DNA of 64,000 nt from Vibrio tubiashii (GCA_000775715.1 JRWQ01000011.1:186001-250000); one strand, 5' to 3'; positions 9,168 through 19,080 are shown, numbered from the stretch's first letter. Notes: generated by a model from the sequence alone, not told the origin. Program-made: numbers and translations.

Positions 9168-9401
9168 ATGAGCAACATCGAAGAACGCGTAAAGAAAATC
9201 ATTGTTGAACAGCTAGGTGTAGACGAAGCAGAAGTTAAAAACGAAGCTTCATTCGTTGACGATCTAGGTGCTGATTCTCTAGACACTGTTGAACTAGTAA
9301 TGGCTCTAGAAGAAGAATTTGACACTGAGATTCCAGACGAAGAAGCTGAGAAAATCACTACTGTTCAAGCTGCAATCGACTACGTAAACAGCGCTCAGTA
9401 A
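9168..9401 (+). CDS. acpP: Acyl carrier protein
   Basis: The 77-residue acidic carrier of fatty-acid synthesis. Its phosphopantetheine attachment serine is Ser37 in [11 protein letters not shown]. The N terminus [17 protein letters not shown] is nearly invariant in gamma-proteobacteria. A very strong ribosome-binding site (GTAAAGGAAAAG) precedes the ATG. The gene is flanked by its own leader upstream and a perfect rho-independent terminator downstream, which fits its high, partly independent expression. Confidence 0.98.
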
Positions 9402-9410
9402 TATCTCTCC

Positions 9411-9442
9411 CAGGCGGCCTTCTGGCCGCCTGTGTTCTTTTT
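9411..9442 (+). terminator. Rho-independent terminator after acpP
   Basis: Perfect 9-bp stem CAGGCGGCC/GGCCGCCTG (9411-9419/9424-9432) with a TTCT loop, followed by TGTTCTTTTT. It is placed 10 nt after the acpP stop and 50 nt before the fabF start, so it caps the abundant acpP message while allowing some read-through to fabF. Confidence 0.9.
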
Positions 9443-9491
9443 AACCCTTCTATCCTTCCATAGAATCATTTCAATTCCGGAGAATAAAATC

Positions 9492-10733
9492 GTGTCCAAG
9501 CGTCGTGTTGTTGTCACTGGCATGGGTATGTTGTCACCGGTAGGCAACACCGTAGAATCATCTTGGAAAGCTCTGCTAGCAGGTCAAAGTGGTATCTCGA
9601 ATATCGAGCACTTCGATACTGAAAATTTCTCTACTCGCTTTGCGGGCTTAGTGAAAGATTTTGACTGTACTGAGTACATGTCAAAAAAAGATGCACGTAA
9701 AATGGATCTATTTATCCAATACGGTATCGCCGCTGGCATCCAAGCTTTAGATGACTCTGGTTTACAAATTAACGAAGAAAATGCAGCTCGCGTTGGCGTC
9801 GCTATCGGTTCAGGCATTGGTGGCTTAGATCTTATTGAAGCGGGTCATAGCGCTCTAGTAAATAAAGGTCCTCGAAAAGTAAGCCCATTCTTCGTACCAT
9901 CAACCATTGTAAACATGGTTGCAGGTAACTTATCTATTATGCGTGGTCTTCGCGGTCCTAACATCGCGATCTCGACGGCGTGTACTACAGGTCTACATAA
10001 TATCGGCCATGCTGCTCGTATGATTGCTTACGGTGATGCAGAAGCTATGGTTGCAGGTGGTGCAGAAAAAGCATCGACACCACTAGGTATGGCAGGCTTT
10101 GGTGCTGCGAAAGCACTTTCTACTCGTAATGATGAGCCACAAAAAGCTTCTCGCCCTTGGGACAAAGACCGTGACGGTTTCGTTCTAGGTGACGGCGCTG
10201 GTATGATGGTTCTAGAAGAATACGAACACGCTAAAGCGCGTGGCGCGAAAATCTATGCTGAAGTTGTTGGCTTTGGTATGTCTGGTGACGCTTACCACAT
10301 GACTTCTCCATCTGAAGATGGTTCAGGTGGGGCTTTGGCGATGGAAGCAGCAATGCGTGACGCGGGTATCTCAGGTACTCAAGTTGGTTACGTAAATGCG
10401 CATGGTACTTCTACACCAGCTGGTGACGTTGCTGAGATCAAAGGCGTTAAACGTGCTCTTGGTGAAGAAGGTGCTAAGCAAGTTAAAGTGTCTTCAACTA
10501 AGTCAATGACTGGTCACCTACTTGGTGCTGCAGGCTCTGTAGAAGCGATCATTACGGTTATGTCTCTGGTTGATCAGATTGTTCCACCAACAATCAACCT
10601 AGATAACCCAGAAGAAGGCTTAGACATCGATCTTGTGCCGCACACTGCGAAAGAAGTGTCAATGGAATACGCAATTTGTAATTCATTCGGTTTCGGCGGT
10701 ACTAACGGCTCGCTAGTGTTCAAAAAGATCTAA
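9492..10733 (+). CDS. fabF: Beta-ketoacyl-ACP synthase II (FabF)
   Basis: Elongating condensing enzyme, important for cis-vaccenate synthesis and its temperature control. I place the start at GTG 9492, giving [18 protein letters not shown], 413 residues, exactly the E. coli length; the longer in-frame version from 9432 would begin inside the acpP terminator. CGGAGAA at 9478-9484 is the ribosome-binding site. Catalytic Cys164 is in STACTTG, with the two histidines in NAHGTSTP (about 304) and TGHLLGAAG (about 341). A strong terminator follows. Confidence 0.96.
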   Translation: MSKRRVVVTGMGMLSPVGNTVESSWKALLAGQSGISNIEHFDTENFSTRFAGLVKDFDCTEYMSKKDARKMDLFIQYGIAAGIQALDDSGLQINEENAARVGVAIGSGIGGLDLIEAGHSALVNKGPRKVSPFFVPSTIVNMVAGNLSIMRGLRGPNIAISTACTTGLHNIGHAARMIAYGDAEAMVAGGAEKASTPLGMAGFGAAKALSTRNDEPQKASRPWDKDRDGFVLGDGAGMMVLEEYEHAKARGAKIYAEVVGFGMSGDAYHMTSPSEDGSGGALAMEAAMRDAGISGTQVGYVNAHGTSTPAGDVAEIKGVKRALGEEGAKQVKVSSTKSMTGHLLGAAGSVEAIITVMSLVDQIVPPTINLDNPEEGLDIDLVPHTAKEVSMEYAICNSFGFGGTNGSLVFKKI

Positions 10734-10757
10734 ATCGTCACAGCTATATGACTTATT

Positions 10758-10796
10758 AACGGCTTAGTGCTTTGGCATTAAGCCGTTTTGTTATTT
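10758..10796 (+). terminator. Rho-independent terminator after fabF
   Basis: Stem of 13 pairs (10758-10770/10775-10787, one G-T) around a TTTG loop, followed by TTGTTATTT. It closes the fab operon; pabC begins 36 nt further on. Confidence 0.85.
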
Positions 10797-10832
10797 AATA
10801 GCGTCTAGTTTGATTCGTAAAAAGGATATGCG

Positions 10833-11636
10833 ATGTATATGTTGAATGGAGTTTGTTCAGATTCTATTTCCTTGAGCGACCGCTCCTTTCAATATGGGGA
10901 TGGCTGCTTTACTACTATGCTGTCCCGCAATGGCAATATTTGTCATTGGCCGCTGCATATCGAACGAATGAACGCCTGCCTAGACGCCCTGTCTATCCCT
11001 AGGCCAGATTGGCAAGTGATTGAAAAATGGTTGGCTGAAATTGTCAGTCGTGAACCTAAAGCGGGTCTAAAACTGCATATTAGCCGCGGCGAAGGGGGCA
11101 GGGGATATAGCCCTACTCAAGTGGCGTCACCAAATGTTACTATTAGCGACTTTATCTATCCGGCTCATTATGAACAATGGAAGCAGGATGGGGTAGAGCT
11201 CGGCATTTGTCAGCGCAAGCTAGGGCATGTACCTCTATTAGCAGGACACAAGCACAATAATCGCCTAGAGCAAATCCTACTCAAAGCCGAATTAGAACAA
11301 ACTGCTTTTGCCGATGGTGTTGCGCTAGACCTTAGCGGTAACGTTATCGAAACGACCATGGCTAACCTGTTTTGGTTACGAGGCGGAAAGTTGTATACAC
11401 CTAAGCTAGATAAGGCGGGTGTCAGCGGCGTGATGCGCAGAGTGGTGCTCGAATGGGCTGATAGCGAAGGTCTGGATGTGGAAGAGGGAGATTTTCCACT
11501 CTCTTCATTGTTAGCTGCCGATTCAGTCTTTATGACAAACTCTATCCTTGGTGTAGCCCCGGTGCGAGCCATTGATACATGCCAATTTGAAATTGGAAAA
11601 ATAACAAAACGAATTCAGGAGATGATCGACTCGTGA
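10833..11636 (+). CDS. pabC: Aminodeoxychorismate lyase PabC
   Basis: PLP enzyme of fold type IV that turns 4-amino-4-deoxychorismate into p-aminobenzoate for folate synthesis. The 267-residue protein shows the branched-chain-aminotransferase-like fold: RSFQYGDGCFTT near the N terminus, the PLP lysine in AGHKHNNRLEQ (about residue 138) and the ETTMANLFW block. AAAGGA at 10821-10826 is 6 nt before ATG 10833. Its TGA overlaps the GTG start of mltG by 4 nt (GTGA), starting a tightly packed operon pabC-mltG-tmk-holB-ycfH. Confidence 0.93.
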   Translation: MYMLNGVCSDSISLSDRSFQYGDGCFTTMLSRNGNICHWPLHIERMNACLDALSIPRPDWQVIEKWLAEIVSREPKAGLKLHISRGEGGRGYSPTQVASPNVTISDFIYPAHYEQWKQDGVELGICQRKLGHVPLLAGHKHNNRLEQILLKAELEQTAFADGVALDLSGNVIETTMANLFWLRGGKLYTPKLDKAGVSGVMRRVVLEWADSEGLDVEEGDFPLSSLLAADSVFMTNSILGVAPVRAIDTCQFEIGKITKRIQEMIDS

Positions 11637-12649
11637 TTAAAAAAATCACTCTCTTTTTAGTATTGGTTGGCGCTTTAGCCGCTGGTGGTTATTTCTATGT
11701 TGCCAATCAAGTTGAGCAGTATCTCAATCAACAGATTCAAATTGAACATCCGCAGATATTTACCCTTGCGCCGGGCACGAGTTTTCATCGCGTTCTCGAT
11801 CAGCTTACCGAAGCGGATATGATTGATAGCAGCGACGTCGTTAAGTTGGTGCGTCGCTTTCATCCTGAGCTGACTCAAGTGCGAGCGGGCACTTACTTAA
11901 TTGAAACTGGATCAACACTAAAGTCGACGTTAGAGCAGTTCAAACAGGGAATCGAGCACCAGTTCTCGATTACATTTGTTGAAGGTTCTACTTTCAAAGA
12001 GTGGCGTGAGATTATTAAAAACGCACCGTATCTTGAGCACGAACTGGATGGTTTAAGTGAAGCTGAGATCGCAAACAAGCTTAATGTGCCGCATGAGAAA
12101 TTAGAAGGTCTACTGCTTGCTGAAACGTATCACTATACCTTTGGTGCGTCAGACTTCGATATTTTGAAGCGCGCGGCAGATAAGCTAGAGATGGTGCTTG
12201 ATGAGCACTGGGCAACTCGCCAAGATAAGCTGCCACTTAAATCACCTTATGAAGCATTGATTTTAGCGTCTATCATCGAGAAAGAGACCGCTGTTGAGTC
12301 TGAACGAGAGCGCGTTGCGGCAGTATTCGTTAACCGTTTAAACAAACGTATGCGCTTACAGACCGATCCAACCGTAATTTATGGCATGGGCGATAAGTAC
12401 GATGGGAACATCCGCAAGAAAGATTTGCGCACGCCAACGCCATACAATACTTACACTATTTCAGGTCTGCCACCTACGCCAATTGCTATGCCGGGCGAAG
12501 CATCGATTAAAGCGGCAATGAATCCAGAACAGAGCAATTACCTATACTTTGTCGCGAGTGGCAATGGTGGACATGTATTTTCAAAAACTTTGGCGGAGCA
12601 CAATCGAGCTGTTCGAGCCTATTTAAAACAATTAAGAAGTAACAAATGA
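11633..12649 (+). CDS. mltG: Endolytic murein transglycosylase MltG
   Basis: Inner-membrane lytic transglycosylase thought to end growing glycan strands. One N-terminal membrane segment (residues 5-23), a LysM-like region, then the YceG domain with the catalytic Glu218 in [10 protein letters not shown] and the conserved [11 protein letters not shown]. The GTG start at 11633 overlaps the pabC stop, and the 3' end overlaps the tmk start by 4 nt (ATGA). At 338 residues it matches the E. coli protein (340). Translational coupling with both neighbours is likely. Confidence 0.95.
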   Translation: MIKKITLFLVLVGALAAGGYFYVANQVEQYLNQQIQIEHPQIFTLAPGTSFHRVLDQLTEADMIDSSDVVKLVRRFHPELTQVRAGTYLIETGSTLKSTLEQFKQGIEHQFSITFVEGSTFKEWREIIKNAPYLEHELDGLSEAEIANKLNVPHEKLEGLLLAETYHYTFGASDFDILKRAADKLEMVLDEHWATRQDKLPLKSPYEALILASIIEKETAVESERERVAAVFVNRLNKRMRLQTDPTVIYGMGDKYDGNIRKKDLRTPTPYNTYTISGLPPTPIAMPGEASIKAAMNPEQSNYLYFVASGNGGHVFSKTLAEHNRAVRAYLKQLRSNK

Positions 12650-13275
12650 GTGAAGCTAAGTTTATTGTCATCGAAGGTCTAGAAGGCGCAGGCAAAAGTA
12701 CCGCGATTAGTGCAGTGCTAGATTCGCTAAATAAAGCAGGAGTTGAGAACATTCAACAGACCAGAGAGCCGGGTGGAACTGCGCTAGCTGAAAAGCTGCG
12801 TACGCTGGTAAAGCAAGAGCATGAAGGTGAACATCTGCAAGACATGACAGAGCTTCTGCTCATGTACGCGGCACGAGTACAACTGGTCGAAAACGTTATT
12901 AAACCAGCATTGGCTTCTGGACGTTGGGTGGTAGGCGATCGTCATGATATGTCTTCACAGGCTTATCAGGGCGGTGGACGTCAGATCCCGCGTGAAACTA
13001 TGGCGGCTCTAAAGCAGACAACGCTGGGCAATTTTAAACCTGATCTGACGATCTATCTTGATATTGATCCTAGGGTAGGTTTGGAGCGTGCACGTGGTCG
13101 TGGTGAGCTAGACCGTATCGAAAAGATGGATATGAGCTTTTTCGACCGTACGCGCGAACGCTATCTAGAATTGGCCAAGGGCGATGCCTCGGTAGTGATT
13201 GTTAATGCCGAGCAGAACATTGAGCAGGTAGCGTCTGATATTGCTAATGTTGTATCCCAATGGATGAGTGCTTAG
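12646..13275 (+). CDS. tmk: Thymidylate kinase
   Basis: Phosphorylates dTMP to dTDP. The P-loop GLEGAGKST begins at residue 10, the DR(H) motif is in [18 protein letters not shown] (about residues 90-107), and the LID region contains [10 protein letters not shown]. The pattern, with lid arginines rather than a P-loop arginine, is that of type II bacterial TMPK. 209 residues, normal length. It is coupled to mltG by a 4-nt overlap and followed immediately by holB, the standard gamma-proteobacterial arrangement of dTTP supply next to a replication subunit. Confidence 0.96.
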   Translation: MSEAKFIVIEGLEGAGKSTAISAVLDSLNKAGVENIQQTREPGGTALAEKLRTLVKQEHEGEHLQDMTELLLMYAARVQLVENVIKPALASGRWVVGDRHDMSSQAYQGGGRQIPRETMAALKQTTLGNFKPDLTIYLDIDPRVGLERARGRGELDRIEKMDMSFFDRTRERYLELAKGDASVVIVNAEQNIEQVASDIANVVSQWMSA

Positions 13276-13276
13276 C

Positions 13277-14239
13277 ATGAACGAGCTATACCCATGGCTT
13301 TCTCCGATGTGGAAGGAGTGGCAAACTGCGCTTCAAGCGGATCGTTTTTCTAATGCAACTCTACTGATTGCAGGCGAGGGCATGGGGGCTGAACATTTGG
13401 TCGAACAGTTTGGCCGAGCGGTAATGTGCCAGAACTATCCTGGTGAAGCGTGTGGTTTTTGCCATGGCTGTCAGTTAATGGAGTCTGAGAATCACCCTGA
13501 TTTCCATATCGTTAAGCCTGAGAAAGAGGGCAAATCAATTACCGTTGAGCAAATCCGTCAGTGTAATCGAATCGCTCAAGAGTCTTCTCAGTTGTCTGGG
13601 ACGAGGCTATTTGTGATTGAGCCAGCTGAAGCGATGAATGAGTCTGCGGCCAATGCTCTGCTTAAGACACTTGAAGAACCCTCTGCGGCATGTATGTTTT
13701 TGCTTGTTGCCCATCGCTCGAATATGTTGCTGCCAACCATCACTAGTCGTTGTCAACAGTGGCATCTTACTGTTCCTGATGCATTGTCACTGACTCAATG
13801 GCTCAACCAGCAAGTTGAAACACAAGTTCCTGCCTATGCGGCGCACCTTAATAATAATGCGCCGATAGCAACGCTTGAATTTGTTAAGCAAGATAAACAG
13901 AGCCAATATTCGTCGATTGAGTCAGCTTTTCTGCAACATTGCCACAATCAATCAGATACGACTAAGCTTGCTAAAGAGTTGGCGAGCAGTCATCACGAAA
14001 GTCTTAGCTGGCTATGGCATCTGTTGGTCGATGCGCAGAAAATTCATTATGGATTATCTGAGGCGTTTTTTACCCCTGGCTCGAAGCGGTTATCCGAGAT
14101 TGTCGGCTATCAGCAGCTTTATGTTCAGGCACGAGACCTGTCTAAGCTTATTGAGCAGCTACGCTTACACACCGGGCTTAATGCTGAACTACTTATTCTG
14201 GACTGGCTATTTAAATTTAACGAGGAAACATGTTTGTAG
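13277..14239 (+). CDS. holB: DNA polymerase III delta' subunit
   Basis: Clamp-loader subunit of the replicase. The AAA+-like fold is present but the Walker A motif is degenerate (AGEGMGAEHL, no GKS/T), as in E. coli delta', which does not hydrolyse ATP. The four-cysteine zinc module (CQNYPGEACGFCHGC, about residues 48-62) and the SRC motif (TSRCQQW, about residue 156) are present. I chose ATG 13277 just after the tmk stop; an in-frame GTG at 13268 would overlap tmk and add three residues. It overlaps ycfH by 10 nt. Confidence 0.94.
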   Translation: MNELYPWLSPMWKEWQTALQADRFSNATLLIAGEGMGAEHLVEQFGRAVMCQNYPGEACGFCHGCQLMESENHPDFHIVKPEKEGKSITVEQIRQCNRIAQESSQLSGTRLFVIEPAEAMNESAANALLKTLEEPSAACMFLLVAHRSNMLLPTITSRCQQWHLTVPDALSLTQWLNQQVETQVPAYAAHLNNNAPIATLEFVKQDKQSQYSSIESAFLQHCHNQSDTTKLAKELASSHHESLSWLWHLLVDAQKIHYGLSEAFFTPGSKRLSEIVGYQQLYVQARDLSKLIEQLRLHTGLNAELLILDWLFKFNEETCL

Positions 14240-14997
14240 ATTCTCACTGTCATCTGGACAAACTTGACTACCAGGAGCTTCACGACGGACTTGAAGATGT
14301 TGTGGCTAAGGCTAAAGCTGCTAACGTTAATGAACTTTTATCGGTTGGCGTAACCCTTGATTCGTTCCCTAATATGCTCGAAATGATCGCGCCTTATGAC
14401 AATATTTATGCTTCTTGTGGTGTGCACCCGTTAGATGTGGAAAGCGACTTCGCCCTTGATTTGCTTCATGAGTATGCAGCGAACCCTAAAGTGGTTGCGG
14501 TGGGTGAAACGGGTCTCGACTATCATTATCAGCCTGGAACTGCCGAGTTACAGAAGCTACGATTTGAACAACAGGTAGAGTTGGCGGTCAAGCTGAATAA
14601 ACCGTTGATTATCCATACCCGAAATGCACGTCAAGATACTTTAGATATTCTAAAGAATGGCCATGCAGATCAGTGTGGAGGCGTGATTCACTGCTTTACT
14701 GAGGATCTAGAGTTTGCTGAAGCGGCAATGGATCTCGGTTTTTATATCTCTATTTCAGGTATCGTCACCTTTAAACAGGCAAAAGAGTTAAAAGAAGTGG
14801 TTAAAGCGATACCGTTAGAGCGAATGCTAATTGAAACCGACTCTCCTTATCTTGCGCCTATTCCTCACCGTGGTAAACAAAACCAGCCAGCTTATGTCGT
14901 TGAGGTCGCCTCTTATATTGCACAACTTAAAAGTTGCTCTTTAGGGGAAGTCGGAGAAGAAACCAGCAAAAACTTTCGTGAACTTTTTTTGAGATAA
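14230..14997 (+). CDS. ycfH: TatD-family metal-dependent hydrolase YcfH
   Basis: A 255-residue TIM-barrel hydrolase of the TatD DNase family. Metal ligands appear in order: DSHCHLD at the N terminus, GETGLDYH (Glu about 93), IIHTR, VIHCFT and the ETDSPYL aspartate. Members act as 3'-5' exonucleases or related deoxyribonucleases; the substrate of YcfH is less well established. The start overlaps holB by 10 nt, so translation is coupled. It ends the pabC operon, with a strong terminator 16 nt downstream. Confidence 0.93.
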   Translation: MFVDSHCHLDKLDYQELHDGLEDVVAKAKAANVNELLSVGVTLDSFPNMLEMIAPYDNIYASCGVHPLDVESDFALDLLHEYAANPKVVAVGETGLDYHYQPGTAELQKLRFEQQVELAVKLNKPLIIHTRNARQDTLDILKNGHADQCGGVIHCFTEDLEFAEAAMDLGFYISISGIVTFKQAKELKEVVKAIPLERMLIETDSPYLAPIPHRGKQNQPAYVVEVASYIAQLKSCSLGEVGEETSKNFRELFLR

Positions 14998-15013
14998 AAA
15001 AAGAGTTTTGGAT

Positions 15014-15041
15014 AAAAAAGGAGCTAGGGCTCCTTTTTTTT
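15014..15041 (+). terminator. Rho-independent terminator after ycfH
   Basis: A-rich stem AAAAAAGGAGC (15014-15024), loop TAGG, GCTCCTTTTTTTT (15029-15041). It ends the pabC-mltG-tmk-holB-ycfH transcript before the ptsG control region. Confidence 0.9.
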
Positions 15042-15440
15042 GTATCTCAAATCACACACCTTTAACTTTTGGCTATTGTTTACGAAAAATGTTGATCTTG
15101 AGAGCAAAAATCGTTGATTTGTAATTATGTTACGCAAAATAACAACCGCATCTATTTTATTTACCCATCAAAATTAATTGATATAAATGTAAATCTTAAT
15201 AAAAACATGACCTTATGGTAATGAAATGCATTTCAACGTCTAATTGCGATTGTGATCTATATATGAGTTTGAAACTAAATTTCGTAACTACCTAGAAAGT
15301 GAGATGACTCGCACGATATATTTAGAGGCAGAAAATATAGTGACACATGTGGTTACATTTTTTCTGGGTGCTAACATTTAAGGCTACGGGGGTGTGCCGT
15401 TAGAACCCAATAATTCTTATAAACTTTCAGGAGCATAAAC
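15042..15440 (+). promoter_or_regulatory. ptsG upstream control region
   Basis: About 400 bp of AT-rich, gene-free DNA. A near-perfect dyad TTATGTT-ACGC-AAAATAA (15125-15142) resembles a ROK-family (Mlc/NagC) operator in sequence but is shorter than the usual spacing. A CRP-like half site TGTGA is at 15251-15255. A short hairpin (15340-15356) followed by ATTTTTTCT lies about 75 nt before the start and could be an attenuator or the end of a small leader RNA. TCAGGAG at 15428-15434 is the ptsG ribosome-binding site. I cannot place the promoter. Confidence 0.4.
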
Positions 15441-16871
15441 ATGTTTAAGAATCTTTTTGCTAACCTGCAAAAAGTGGGTAAATCTCTGATGCTGCCAGTA
15501 TCGGTGTTACCTGTTGCAGGTATCCTTCTTGGTGTCGGTGCTGCCGACTTAGCTTTCATCCCAGATATCGTTTCTAACCTAATGGAGCAAGCTGGCGGTT
15601 CAGTATTCGGCCAAATGGCTCTACTATTCGCTGTAGGTGTGGCGCTTGGCTTTACTAACAACGACGGTGTTGCTGGCCTAGCTGCTATCGTAGGTTACGG
15701 CATCATGGCTGCAACGCTAAGCGTTATGGCTGGTGTTATGGGCGTTGAAAAAATCGATACAGGTGTACTAGGTGGTATTCTTGTTGGTGGTGTTGCTGCT
15801 TGGGCATTCAACCGTTTCTTCAAGATCCAACTTCCAGAGTACTTGGGCTTCTTCGCTGGTAAGCGTGCTGTGCCAATCATCACTGGTTTCGCTGCGATCG
15901 GTCTAGGTCTTATCCTATCTGTTGTATGGCCTCCAATCGGCGGTGCAATCGGTGCATTCTCTCACTGGGCTGCGGATCAAAACCCTCAACTAGCGTTTGG
16001 TATCTACGGTATTGTTGAGCGTTCTCTAATCCCATTCGGTCTACACCACGTATGGAACGTACCATTCTTCTTCGAAGCAGGTTCTTGTGTAAACGCTGCT
16101 GGTGAAGCACAGAACGGTGTTCTTACTTGTTACCTAGTTGCTGATGAAGCGTCTCGTGCTGCTGGTAATGGCTTCGGTCAGCTAGCGGGTGGTTACATGT
16201 TCAAGATGTTCGGTCTACCAGCTGCTGCTATTGCTATCGCTCACTCTGCTAAGCCAGAAAACCGTGCGAAAGTAATGGGTATCATGGCGTCTGCTGCACT
16301 GACTTCTTTCCTAACAGGTATCACTGAGCCAATCGAATTCTCATTCTTATTTGTTGCTCCAGTACTGTACGGAATTCACGCTCTACTAGCGGGTTCTGCA
16401 TTCTTCCTAACTAACACGTTAGGTATCGTTCACGGTACGTCGTTCTCACACGGTCTAATCGATTTCACTGTTCTATCTGGTAATGCACAGAACATGGGTC
16501 TGATGGTTGGTCTAGGTCTTGTATACGCAGCAGTTTACTACGTAGTATTCCGCGCAGTTATCAAAGCAATGGATCTTAAGACTCCAGGTCGTGAAGACGA
16601 AACTGAAGAGGCAGTTGCGACTTCTGGTTCAGACATGGCTGGCGAACTTGTTGCTGCATTCGGTGGTAAAGCAAATATCACTGGTCTAGACGCATGTATC
16701 ACTCGTCTACGTGTATCAGTTGCTGACACTGAAACTGTTGACCAAGACAAACTAAAACAACTAGGCGCTGCAGGTGTAGTCGTTGTTGCAGGTGGTGTTC
16801 AGGCTATCTTCGGTACTAAGTCTGACAACCTAAAAACTGAAATGGATGAGTGGATCCGTAACCAAGGTTAA
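15441..16871 (+). CDS. ptsG: PTS glucose-specific transporter EIIBC
   Basis: Inner-membrane permease that imports and phosphorylates glucose, taking phosphate from EIIA-Glc. An N-terminal EIIC domain with about ten membrane segments (residues 1-385; [10 protein letters not shown] is the substrate-binding motif) is followed by a linker ([12 protein letters not shown]) and an EIIB domain carrying the phosphorylated cysteine Cys419 in [11 protein letters not shown]. The 476 residues align along their whole length with E. coli PtsG (477). No EIIA domain is fused. Codon use is strongly biased, suggesting high expression. Likely repressed by Mlc, whose gene is 4 kb downstream. Confidence 0.96.
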   Translation: MFKNLFANLQKVGKSLMLPVSVLPVAGILLGVGAADLAFIPDIVSNLMEQAGGSVFGQMALLFAVGVALGFTNNDGVAGLAAIVGYGIMAATLSVMAGVMGVEKIDTGVLGGILVGGVAAWAFNRFFKIQLPEYLGFFAGKRAVPIITGFAAIGLGLILSVVWPPIGGAIGAFSHWAADQNPQLAFGIYGIVERSLIPFGLHHVWNVPFFFEAGSCVNAAGEAQNGVLTCYLVADEASRAAGNGFGQLAGGYMFKMFGLPAAAIAIAHSAKPENRAKVMGIMASAALTSFLTGITEPIEFSFLFVAPVLYGIHALLAGSAFFLTNTLGIVHGTSFSHGLIDFTVLSGNAQNMGLMVGLGLVYAAVYYVVFRAVIKAMDLKTPGREDETEEAVATSGSDMAGELVAAFGGKANITGLDACITRLRVSVADTETVDQDKLKQLGAAGVVVVAGGVQAIFGTKSDNLKTEMDEWIRNQG

Positions 16872-16896
16872 TCCCCATACACTCACTTAGATAGAT

Positions 16897-16925
16897 AAAA
16901 GGAGGCTTAGGCCTCCTTTTTGTTT
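16897..16925 (+). terminator. Rho-independent terminator after ptsG
   Basis: Stem AAAAGGAGGC/GCCTCCTTTT (16897-16906/16911-16920), loop TTAG, continuing TGTTTT. It sits 26 nt after the ptsG stop and just before the second dispersed repeat. Confidence 0.9.
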
Positions 16926-16928
16926 TGG

Positions 16929-17124
<196 letters not shown>

Positions 17125-17226
17125 CCTTTGGCCTAGTCCTGTCTTGCCTCTCACCTTGCTCTGACATCCTTTTCCTACAAATCAGGAAAATTGCCCGCAG
17201 TTTGATTTAAATAGGATTGAGATTCT

Positions 17227-17649
17227 ATGAATAGTAATGGAGTAGTAGCACTGCTTGGCGTAGCGGCGCTATTTGGCAGTGTTTCAGTCGTGGCTGAAGA
17301 ACCTAACTCGACGGATTTAACTTTAGGTATGGCGGTTGATCAACAACTGAGCGTGGTTGTTGAACTGGATAACCAGTACCGTTTTATTGTCGGTAATGAA
17401 GGCGGGGCATTCGATTATATTCTTAAGCGCGGGTCTTTTGAGGCGAATACACCGGTCACTTGGTATGTTGGTGCGGGTGGCTGGAGTGAATGGGATGGGA
17501 AAGAATTTGGTGCTCGTATTCCTTTAGGACTAAATTGGAACTTGAGTAAAGGTTGGGATATGTACGGCCAAGTACACCCTGAACTCAATCTATATGGAGG
17601 ACCAGAGCTACAAATAGGTGCAGCTCTGGGGGTCAAATACTCTTTTTAA
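17227..17649 (+). CDS. Small exported beta-barrel-like protein, family not recognised
   Basis: I do not recognise this gene. The 140-residue product has a signal peptide (hydrophobic residues 6-22, cleavage likely after VSVVA). Alternating hydrophobic/polar strands follow (LSVVVELDNQYRFIVG, VTWYVGAGGW, GARIPLGLNWNL, DMYGQVHPELNLY, LQIGAALGVKYSF), ending in the C-terminal phenylalanine typical of outer-membrane barrels. The size suggests a small barrel of about eight strands or a periplasmic lipocalin-like fold. It stands alone, after the repeat region and before an unrelated small gene. No enzyme motif is visible. Confidence 0.6.
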   Translation: MNSNGVVALLGVAALFGSVSVVAEEPNSTDLTLGMAVDQQLSVVVELDNQYRFIVGNEGGAFDYILKRGSFEANTPVTWYVGAGGWSEWDGKEFGARIPLGLNWNLSKGWDMYGQVHPELNLYGGPELQIGAALGVKYSF

Positions 17650-17835
17650 AGCAAGTCGCTAGTTGTTAAGTACATAGTCAGAGTACCTCTTGATAGACAT
17701 CTCTCTATTGGCGTTATTTCAATGCCATAACGAACAATTGTGATGCTAACGTCATAATTCCGTACGGAAAATAGGTATTAATTGAAGATACCTTATAAGG
17801 ATGTTATTACTTTGTTACACAATAAGGAGGTGTCT

Positions 17836-17928
17836 ATGGAACACAATCTAAAATACGCTCTTGTCATTACTGCGGTAGTATTCACTGTTCTACTAGGGTT
17901 CGGTATTACTGCCATTGCAACAGCTTAG
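17836..17928 (+). CDS. ynhF: YnhF-type small inner-membrane protein (30 aa)
   Basis: A 30-codon frame with a textbook ribosome-binding site (AAGGAGG, 17824-17830, 5 nt before ATG). It reads MEHNLKYALVITAVVF then a glycine-containing hydrophobic tail GFGITAIATA: one membrane helix. It resembles E. coli YnhF (29 residues, LKFSLVTT start and GGLTA near the end) in length and pattern. YnhF is a known single-span membrane protein of unknown role. The stop lies 8 nt before the patatin-like gene, so the two are probably co-transcribed. An inverted repeat AGGTAT-N9-ATACCT (17773-17793) lies upstream and may be a regulatory site. Confidence 0.72.
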   Translation: MEHNLKYALVITAVVFTVLLGFGITAIATA

Positions 17929-17936
17929 TACAGTTA

Positions 17937-19079
17937 ATGCGCAACTGCGGTGTCGTTACCAATACTGCTGTAACACTTGATGCTCAACAACTAAAAAAGT
18001 ATACCGGCGGTAAAAATGCATTGGTTGCTCAAGGGGGCGGCCAACGAGGAATTTTTACCTCTGGTGTACTTGACGCATTTCTCTTATCGAATTTCGACCC
18101 TTTTCACTCTTTCTATGGCACATCAGCCGGGGCGCTGAACTTATGTGCTTTTCTTTGTCGGCAACGGGGGATAGGACAGTCGTTTATCTTAGACCTCACC
18201 ACGGCCCGCGAATTTTTCCACCTGTTCCGCTATATTCGTCATAATCAGTATTTAGGGCTCGATTGGGCGCTGGAGAAGATCTGTGATTATCCATACCGAC
18301 TCGATGTTGATATGGGGCGTAAGGTTTTGGCACATCGTCATGCCTACGCTGCTGTAACCGATACTTATCGACTTTCTGATCACTACCTTCCGATGTTGGC
18401 TGATGATTGGAGAAAGGTACTGATTGCGACTTGTGCAATTCCACGTCTCTACAGCCATGCTGTGCAGTTCCCTCATGGCGAATATGTCGATGGCGGTGTG
18501 TCCGCATCTATTCCTGTACAGGAGGCTTGGCGTAGGGAAGCGCGGTGCATAGTAGTGATTCGTACGGAAGGGGAGGACTCAGTAACGGATATTGTCGAGG
18601 TGAATCAAGAGCAGTCTGTGGAGTGGCTACGGGATTCGTTCAATGTCATTCAAAATCATTGGCAAGATAAACTTAACCGCTGGAAGCAAGATTGGGGTTT
18701 GTTTATCAATGAACGGGTGCAAAAATCGAAACAAGAGAAAGCCGATAAACTGCATCTAGAAATCCTTAACGGTGGACGATGGTTATTTGGTGCTGACGAT
18801 GTCTATCGCTTGAGCCATCTACTCGGTGATAAGTTTGATTCGAGCTTAGCTGACATGTTGATGGTGCACTACCAGACCTATTCGTTAACTCAAAACTTTC
18901 TTCAGTCGCCACCTGATGATTGCTTTATTATCCAGATCAAACCTGACCAGCCTCTGCGTTCAAGTTCATTGATGAGTCGTCGAGAAGACCTTCTCCACGA
19001 TTACCAACTCGGATTGGATGCGGGGTTTCAGTTTGTTGAATCGTTTTCTAAGTGCATTAAGAAGCCTAACTTTCTATGA
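17937..19079 (+). CDS. Patatin-like phospholipase (YjjU-like)
   Basis: Predicted serine acyl hydrolase with a Ser-Asp dyad. The oxyanion-hole glycine run is AQGGGQRGIF (about residues 31-40), the nucleophile Ser63 is in GTSAGA, and the catalytic Asp185 is in VDGG. Overall pattern and the LVAQGGGQRGIFTSGVLD block match E. coli YjjU. No signal peptide, so probably cytosolic or peripheral to the membrane. The start ATG 17937 has no clear ribosome-binding site and lies 8 nt after the small ynhF-like gene, which suggests coupled translation. Substrate unknown. Confidence 0.85.
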   Translation: MRNCGVVTNTAVTLDAQQLKKYTGGKNALVAQGGGQRGIFTSGVLDAFLLSNFDPFHSFYGTSAGALNLCAFLCRQRGIGQSFILDLTTAREFFHLFRYIRHNQYLGLDWALEKICDYPYRLDVDMGRKVLAHRHAYAAVTDTYRLSDHYLPMLADDWRKVLIATCAIPRLYSHAVQFPHGEYVDGGVSASIPVQEAWRREARCIVVIRTEGEDSVTDIVEVNQEQSVEWLRDSFNVIQNHWQDKLNRWKQDWGLFINERVQKSKQEKADKLHLEILNGGRWLFGADDVYRLSHLLGDKFDSSLADMLMVHYQTYSLTQNFLQSPPDDCFIIQIKPDQPLRSSSLMSRREDLLHDYQLGLDAGFQFVESFSKCIKKPNFL

Positions 19080-19080
19080 T

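Noticed and set aside
9432..9491. N-terminal extension of FabF from GTG 9432
   Set aside because: It would begin inside the acpP terminator, and the start at 9492 gives the exact family length with a good ribosome-binding site.
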